64,000 nt of DNA from Escallonia rubra (taxonomy: Eukaryota; Streptophyta; Magnoliopsida; Escalloniales; Escalloniaceae), in assembly GCA_033065855.1 (NCBI GenBank), contig JAVXUO010000926.1, positions 186,001 through 250,000 of the forward strand. Reading direction: 5' to 3'. Each line of letters begins with the position of its first letter. Position 1 is the first letter of the stretch. Positions 57,857-64,000 of this stretch are shown one piece after another. A program made the position numbers and the translations under genes. The notes beneath the pieces were generated by a model. It was not told the DNA's origin, ran no database searches, and saw only the letters and a list, made by a program, of their open reading frames with translations.

Positions 57857-59037
57857 GGGTAAATTACAAAACTGTCCCCTGAAGTGTACACGTTTTTGCA
57901 CTTTGCTCTCCGTGTTTACAACTTTTGCAATAGTGTCCCCTGAGGTTGACAAAACCGTTCCAAACAGCTCCAAAATTAGACGTCCGTCCAATTTTGGGCG
58001 TTAAGTCCTCATGTGCGGTGCACATGTCATTTTGGCATGGGCAAATTTGTAATTTCCCTATCCCATCTTCCCTTTCTCCCTCTGTTCATCTCTCTCTCTC
58101 CTTTCATGCGGCAAAACCCTGGATTGCAAATGCTAGCACCTCTGCGATGGAGTGGAAGTATGTATGGGTGTGAAATTTTTGAATACAATCACTAAGATCT
58201 AGACGTTTTCTATGAATTAAATGGTTGAAAACTTACACAAAGGTCTCAGTTTAGTTCTTCATTGTTTAATTTAAATTGACAAGTTCTTCACTAAGATCTG
58301 GACGTTTTCTACTTTTCCTGTTTCTTATTCTTTATTCCTTCTTCTTCGTTGATCTTCATTCCTGTCCCCGCCCCACTGCGAAGTTGTCATCCTCGTTGAC
58401 TCGACAAGCTTCCACAACAACACCAATCAATTACATGCAAACGGAGTAGTTATCCTTTTTATTGGTGTTGCTGGAAAAAATGCACAGTTAATTTAAGAAG
58501 CCCACCACAGTGTGGAAGGGGACAAACGAATCCTATAAAGCTGTAGTGAAACTAGACAACATGGTTAGTTAAAGGAGACCAATCAGTTGTTTCTTCCGTA
58601 GCAAGTACAAGATTCACCTTTTGGAGTCTTCCTGACATCAGTTATTTAGAGGGATTTGATGGAATTGAGGAATTCATTTCGGGAAATGGAAGTTTCCCGT
58701 GCAAAATCCAGAGTTATGGAGAATGATCTTGATCTTCATCTGCTTGGTGTAGTTAGATTTGGTGTGTGCTGCGATAGTGGTAATGGTGATGGGGAAGAGA
58801 GAGAGAGAGATGAACAAAGTGAGAAAAGGAAGATGGGGTAGGGAAATTACAAATTTGCCCATGCCAAAATGACATGTGCACCGCACATGAGGACTTAATA
58901 CCCAAAATTGGACGTCCAATTTTGGAGCTGTTTGCAACGATTTTGTCAACCCCGGGGGACACTATTGCAAAAGTTGTAAACACGGGGAGCAAAGTGCAAA
59001 AACGTGTAAACCTCAGGGGACATTTTTATAATTAACC
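57857..59037. mobile_element. Mutator-like element with about 250-bp inverted repeats
   Basis: The perfect 10-bp direct repeat TTATAAATTA flanks it (57847-57856 and 59038-59047). The arms start GGGTAAATTACAAAACTGTC and, inverted, GGTTAATTATAAAAATGTCC. They stay alignable for about 250 bases through GCACTTTGCTC, TTTACAACTTTTGCAATAGT and CACATGTCATTTTGGCATGG, with roughly one difference in ten. The middle (about 58110-58790) has no transposase and no gene that I recognise. The long, similar arms and intact duplication suggest a fairly recent, non-autonomous insertion. Confidence 0.88.
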
Positions 59038-59047
59038 TTATAAATTA

Positions 59048-61229
59048 AGGTTCATGTTAGAGTTACATCTAAATCCATAACATTGTCTTTAATTAAGGGG
59101 TACAAAGTATTAATCTATGTTTCTTTTAACAACGTAAACGGTGATTTCACAAAAACGGGTGTGTAGATATGTAATCAAATCTTATATTCGTACAATATTA
59201 CATGTATATATGTGTATATTATACAATAATAATAACAGAGCGAGAGAGATTCTTTGAGTTTGAACGAAGTAAACTAAATGAAAATTACCAACCTTATAAT
59301 CTGAAACTTGCAGATTATTCCTTCATAGATGGAAGATAAAGCAACCGTAAGTAGATAACTGGTCACCACTCAAAACCCACAAAATAAGAGTGGCTGAGAT
59401 CAATTCTTAACACCAATGAAGGCATACACATAACAAAACTTTACAATGCTACCATTAACATTCCACATACCAGTTAAAATACAGTATTGCACATATGGGG
59501 TGGGGGAAGGGTTGTTTGACCGTGGTATTTTCGCTTGAGTTCAGGGCTTGTTTTGCTCTAGCATAAAGTTCAGGCACTACCACCTTGCTAACATATTTTA
59601 CCATGCAGAACTCTAGAGGTATTACAAGTTCTTTAACATGAGAAAGCTCTTTAGGACCGAATTCATTATTTTTTCCAATGAGCAGAACATTTTCAAATCC
59701 TACTGCATCTACAGTTATGAGTTATAGAATCAATGTTTCACATGGAGATGGAGTTTGTATGTGGTTCCAAGTTTTCATGTAGGAATATGCTTGTGCTGTC
59801 ATCTATGGTGCTTCCAACTTTTCTTGGCCTCATCAATTAGATCTCATTCACGTAATCTTGTCATGTATTAACATAATTTACGCATTATATGTCCACCATC
59901 AATTGATGTACATCATAGCATTACTGGTAATAGTCTTTTGTATTACAGTAATAATAATATATGTACTATGAAGTTTAGATGTGGAGTGGAACAATCAAAA
60001 TGGTATAAGATAGGAAAAAGGAAAATGAACATACCCACATAAGTCTTAACTTACACAGAACCTGGGTACCTGACCTCTGGACCAACCTTTGTATGTAAGC
60101 TTTATCCCTTCTTAAGTTAGAATAAAAAGATTGCTACTTGACAAAATTATAAAACAATATGAAAAATTAAAAAGGAACCAATTGTTATCTTAAACACCTA
60201 GTGCCCGACTAAAAAATGAACTCATCAATTGAGAAGTCTGATATACGTGTAATAAGCAAACACATTTTTTTAACACCTGCCCTCACGTGGACTTGAAATT
60301 AGGTGATGACCAATAATAGCAAGAACCTTACCTAACTTATTGGAATGCCAGATTGGCATAAGACTGTGGGCCTGAATCAAATATCACGTAGAAGCTTAGT
60401 GTCCAATCTAATTATATATTCGTGGCTAGGGGAAGCCCATAAAAAATAGTAAGCAAGTTCATCATTTATTACTACTAGATGATGAATCTAAGGAAAATAT
60501 GTGGAGTTGTTATCATGCCTTGGCTCCTTTTGGTTTTAGCCAATGCAAGAATTTTTATTCCACGAATAAGAAGATACATGGATAAGATTTCTTATAGGTT
60601 TTCAAATAAGAAATGAGGGCGAATAAGGAAAAAAGTTATTATAGTTTATGTTAGTTTCACCATTTTAGGAAGTTCTGCTCGAAGGAGATAGTTATATTAA
60701 TATACTATGTTGAGTCATGATTTGTGGTGTTAGTTTCACCATTTGATGTTAGTTCATGTGTTAGTCATAATAATAGTTTCGGTGTTAGTCACCTCTACAT
60801 AGAGGATCCTCTCTGCAAAGTTATTTTAATATACACGTCATTACAAATTACAACAATGGCAGCAAAGCACTTGTAACAACAAAAAAGGGTCGTTAGTTGT
60901 TATAGCACCTCCATGTTATAGTTGAGGATCCTGATCTCAGTTGGGTAATGACAATATAGGTTCATCAATGGTTCATATAGAGAGAGTACTATACGTTGTT
61001 TCAAAAACTACTTTAGGTTTGGAAGATTTTGAAAATATATTTCAAAATATTTTTAAAAGGAACTTCAAAAACCATGTTGTTCCTCAAAAGACCTTGGGCA
61101 CCATCATAGACCTTACCGGTAAGCAAGGGCATGCAACCTTGGCTCAATACAGTAAGGTAAGCAAGGGTATGCAACCTTGGCTCAACAGAGTAATATAATA
61201 TGAACTTTATGAATTTCATTAACATAGTA
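59048..61229. other. Intergenic DNA, no gene recognised
   Basis: AT-rich. A 33-base near-perfect tandem duplication around GCAAGGGYATGCAACCTTGG lies at about 61122-61190. No element ends or coding motifs seen. Confidence 0.5.
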
Positions 61230-62192
61230 AAATTTAGTGCGCCAATTGAGACAAGGCGAAACAGAAGAATTAACTGTAATTCTGGAAGCTCTTACTCGTA
61301 TTATCTGGATTGCTTCTATACTTTGGTCTATCTGGCATGGTCGCAATAACTTGGTATTTAAGGGTGAATGTTTTTCATATTCCGTAGTTCTAAAGGACTG
61401 CCAATCCATGTTTTCTTGTATTTGTGAAACTCAACACTTTCCAAAATATCAAAGGATTTTGAAAGTGCGTGTTTCCAGTGCACTTACTCCGCATCCTTGT
61501 TTTGAGCATTTTTACCCTCCACTCTTACCCTTACACAATTCTCCATCTTGTGAATGCTTGAATCCTATTTTACCATGTTTTGTGCAATGTACGTCCAGGA
61601 AACTGTTTGAAATAGGATTTGTCTTGCTTAATGCAGTTTGGGCCCCAATAGGTGCCAACATCAATGTTGGATCAGTTGAAAATATCTTGCAGGCTACTGC
61701 CTCTTTGATCCTTCATGCAATTGATTGGATACATCGTGCTCGACTAAATGAATGATAGCAACTCGCACTCGGTGAGCAAGGCGGTTATTTTGCGTCAACT
61801 TCATAATAGCTACATTTATATGAATTTGTTGCATGTCGCCTGGGGAGAAAAAATGTGTTACAACTTTCATTGGTACTTGCCTCTTTTGCTTATCAATCCT
61901 GAAAAGGTTTATTGGGAGGAACGGATAGAGCATGTATAGCTTATTGGAAACCTCTGAGGATACGATCCACTGCTAATGATTTCCATTGAGGTGTATTGTT
62001 TCTGTGGCCTCTGTAGTTGTAAAAATTATAGTGTTACTTTCTTACTATACTTCACTTACGGATGGGGTTGTCATCCATTAGGTTTGTTTATTCTTCCATG
62101 TCCTACCTCCTGCGCAATTATGGTTCGCTGGATTGTAAATGTTGGTTTCATTTTCTGCTTGGTGTATATTTCTTCTTGATCAGAAAAAAAAT
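61230..62192 (+). mobile_element. LINE 3' end (RNase H/C-terminal region), probable
   Basis: A frame at 61237-61755 holds IIWIASILWSIWHGRNNLVF followed by KGE, the SIWKARNN(L/R)VF block that follows the RT zinc finger in plant L1 ORF2. A 3' tail ends TTTCTTCTTGATCAG and a run of eight A (62172-62192), like L1 3' ends. The rest of the frame is not clearly alignable, so the call is moderate. Confidence 0.5.
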
Positions 62193-62199
62193 CTATAAT

Positions 62200-62819
62200 C
62201 CATGAAACATAAGGGCCTATGAGTACAGCAACTGAAACAGTCCACAAGCAATGCAGACTTTGAGCAACCGCATCAGTTCAAGATACAAGGCCTATTTTAG
62301 AACACCCTATTTTCATATGTCATATTTTGTGTGTTTATTGTAGGCTTTATCTTCTATGTTTTAGGCCTTATTATATTATGTTAGTCGAGTCTAGTAAGCT
62401 CAGTCTAGTTGGTCGGATCCAGTTAGTTAGTTGAGTCAGTTGAGTTTAACTCAACTCAAGGTTTAGATATGATAGAGAGTCTGGTAGTTGGATTGGTTTC
62501 AACTTAGGTTTTTGTACCGATTTGGTCTTAATCTCGTGTGTTTAATTAGAAAAGGGTAGGCTTTTCTTTCTAGAATTGGGTCTAAAAGTAAATTAAGAAT
62601 GAAAAGAGTATCGGCCAGTTCTTCTTGGTGGTTAAAATTACTGGCTATTTTGGTCTTTTTCTGTCTCATTTCTTTATGGTGATAAGGATGGTCAATTGGT
62701 CTCTTTTTGTAATCTTTTGCTCCCCGCTCTTTATGTAAACAATCTTAGGCTGCCCCAAAGAGAAAGCTAGTTAGATAGAAACCCTTCTAGAGGCTGCTGG
62801 ATTTATGTGAAATATAGAT

Positions 62820-62887
<68 letters not shown>

Positions 62888-63126
62888 GAGTCCATTCTCC
62901 ATTGTACGTATGAGTATGCATCGTTCTTGCACTGCATCCCATCGTGGATGATCTAAAGTCGACATCCTGCCAGTCCAAATCAAGAGGTACAATACTATGC
63001 TCTTGTCACTTTTCATCGATTAGTTTCGAAAAGGCTTAGATTAGATTTCTTCCCCGTGATTCAATTTTGGTCCGGAAAGTATAAAAAACAAGTTTTACTT
63101 ACGGAATGAAGTTTACTTGAACTAGG
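62200..63126. other. Intergenic DNA with long GA repeat
   Basis: No gene recognised. The AGTTGAGTCAGTTGAGTTTA..CTCAACTCAAG zone (62433-62462) has short inverted GAGTT words. Confidence 0.5.
62819..62886. repeat. (GA)n microsatellite
   Basis: About 33 uninterrupted AG units. Ser/Leu-only frames on the other strand are artefacts. Confidence 0.95.
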
Positions 63127-64000
63127 TGTAACGTCCCAAAAATCCGGAGCTTCGTCGCCCCGAACTTCTGGAGTGTTAACCAACCACATCACATCACATT
63201 AGATCATGTTCTAATACAAACTCCAGGGCTTCTAAAGAGATACTAACTCGAATTCTCCAAAATACACAGTTTAAAAAAAACTTTAACTTAAGCGACTAAA
63301 ACTTATGTTCTTTATAGAATGAGATAACGGTGCTGACCCACGTAGGGGTCTTATTACACAAAATAGTGGTGGGCACTCCAGAATCTCACACAGTTTCTAA
63401 CCCATTCCTGAACTATCTACAATTGATAATTTCTTGCAGAAAGGAATCAAACGAGGGTGAGCTTTTGAGAGCTCAGTAGGGTCGCTCACGGAACAACTGA
63501 AGGATTTACAAAATAATTCAAGAGTTCATTCGATAATAATTTTCCAAAACATTTCAAACAATCATATACCGTTTGATAACAACACGAGGAGAGTTTCACC
63601 TTAATCCTCTTCGATCAAATACCAAAATAATCATTTAAAGATCATTTTCAAACTCGTCATTTTACGATACAATGATGGTTTTCCAAAGGATTTCAAACAA
63701 GTACAGAGAGTTCAAAGATAAAATACGGAAAGTTTCACACAATCACACATAGTTTGATAACAATATGGGGAAGAGTCTCAACTTAATCCCCTTCAATCAG
63801 ATATCCATGCAATCATTTTCGATTATTTTTGAAACAATCATTTCAAGATACAATGTGAACAAATTCAGAAGGTATTGACCTTGGGCAGAGGCAGTGCAAC
63901 TTAGGCAATGCACAACACAGAGTACACATGCATGATGTTGAATAACTAGTCCTTTTCATCAAGGTACTAGCCCTTTATAATTACGCAGGAACATACCAAC
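63127..64000 (-). mobile_element. Gypsy LTR, minus orientation, cut by the window edge
   Basis: It begins TGTAACGTCCCAAAAATCCG, the inverse of a CGGATTTTTGGGACGTTACA terminus. The minus strand carries TGAGCTCTCAAAAGCTCACC followed by CTCGTTTGATTCC..CTGCA (about 63430-63478), the block before the 3' end of Tekay-type LTRs seen also at 37337-37376. No primer site adjoins it, so it is a 3' or solo LTR. Fossil. Confidence 0.65.

Overview
The window is nuclear DNA from a large, repeat-rich flowering-plant genome, most likely a eudicot. The evidence is GT-AG introns interrupting a plant-type TAF2 gene, Copia and Gypsy LTR elements primed by initiator tRNA-Met, plant L1 LINEs, hAT, Mutator and CACTA DNA transposons, and a captured piece of the plant gene DRT102. 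I cannot name the species. No CRISPR array, operon or tRNA/rRNA gene was seen.

One host gene is clearly recognisable. It is the 5' half of TAF2 (TFIID subunit 2) on the minus strand, from an ATG at 18494 leftwards to an exon at 44-109 and on past the left edge. I could phase eleven exons by hand into one open frame of 485 codons. Intron 10 (110-9964, 9.9 kb) holds a LINE scrap and a Russian-doll nest of DNA transposons. An outer hAT (1931-9205, 8-bp target duplication CCCAAACC) contains a second, formerly autonomous hAT (about 2071-8251). That one contains two further insertions: a hAT carrying a fragment of DRT102 (4990-6174, target duplication GATGAGCC), and an element full of short palindromes seated in a TA microsatellite (6510-8097). 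A 221-bp relative of the last lies at 39696-39916.

Upstream of TAF2, about 3.7 kb containing exon 1 and its 5' flank has been tandemly duplicated. Copy A is 17.96-25.2 kb and copy B is about 25.3-33.1 kb. Each copy has since received its own insertion: a broken Copia element in A and a CACTA element in B. Copy B keeps a damaged exon 1 without the TATA box.

From 33 to 64 kb I recognise no host gene. This part is a transposon graveyard: a 4.4-kb solo LTR (33332-37700) holding a Mutator-like element, degenerate LINEs (38-42.3 kb), a Copia solo LTR (42801-44078), a Gypsy-type element with no coding interior (44341 to about 51468), a plant-mobile-domain remnant (about 51.96-52.93 kb), a Copia LTR plus an open gag (53086-56158), a Mutator-like element with long inverted repeats (57857-59037), a LINE 3' end (61.2-62.2 kb), and a Gypsy LTR running off the right edge.
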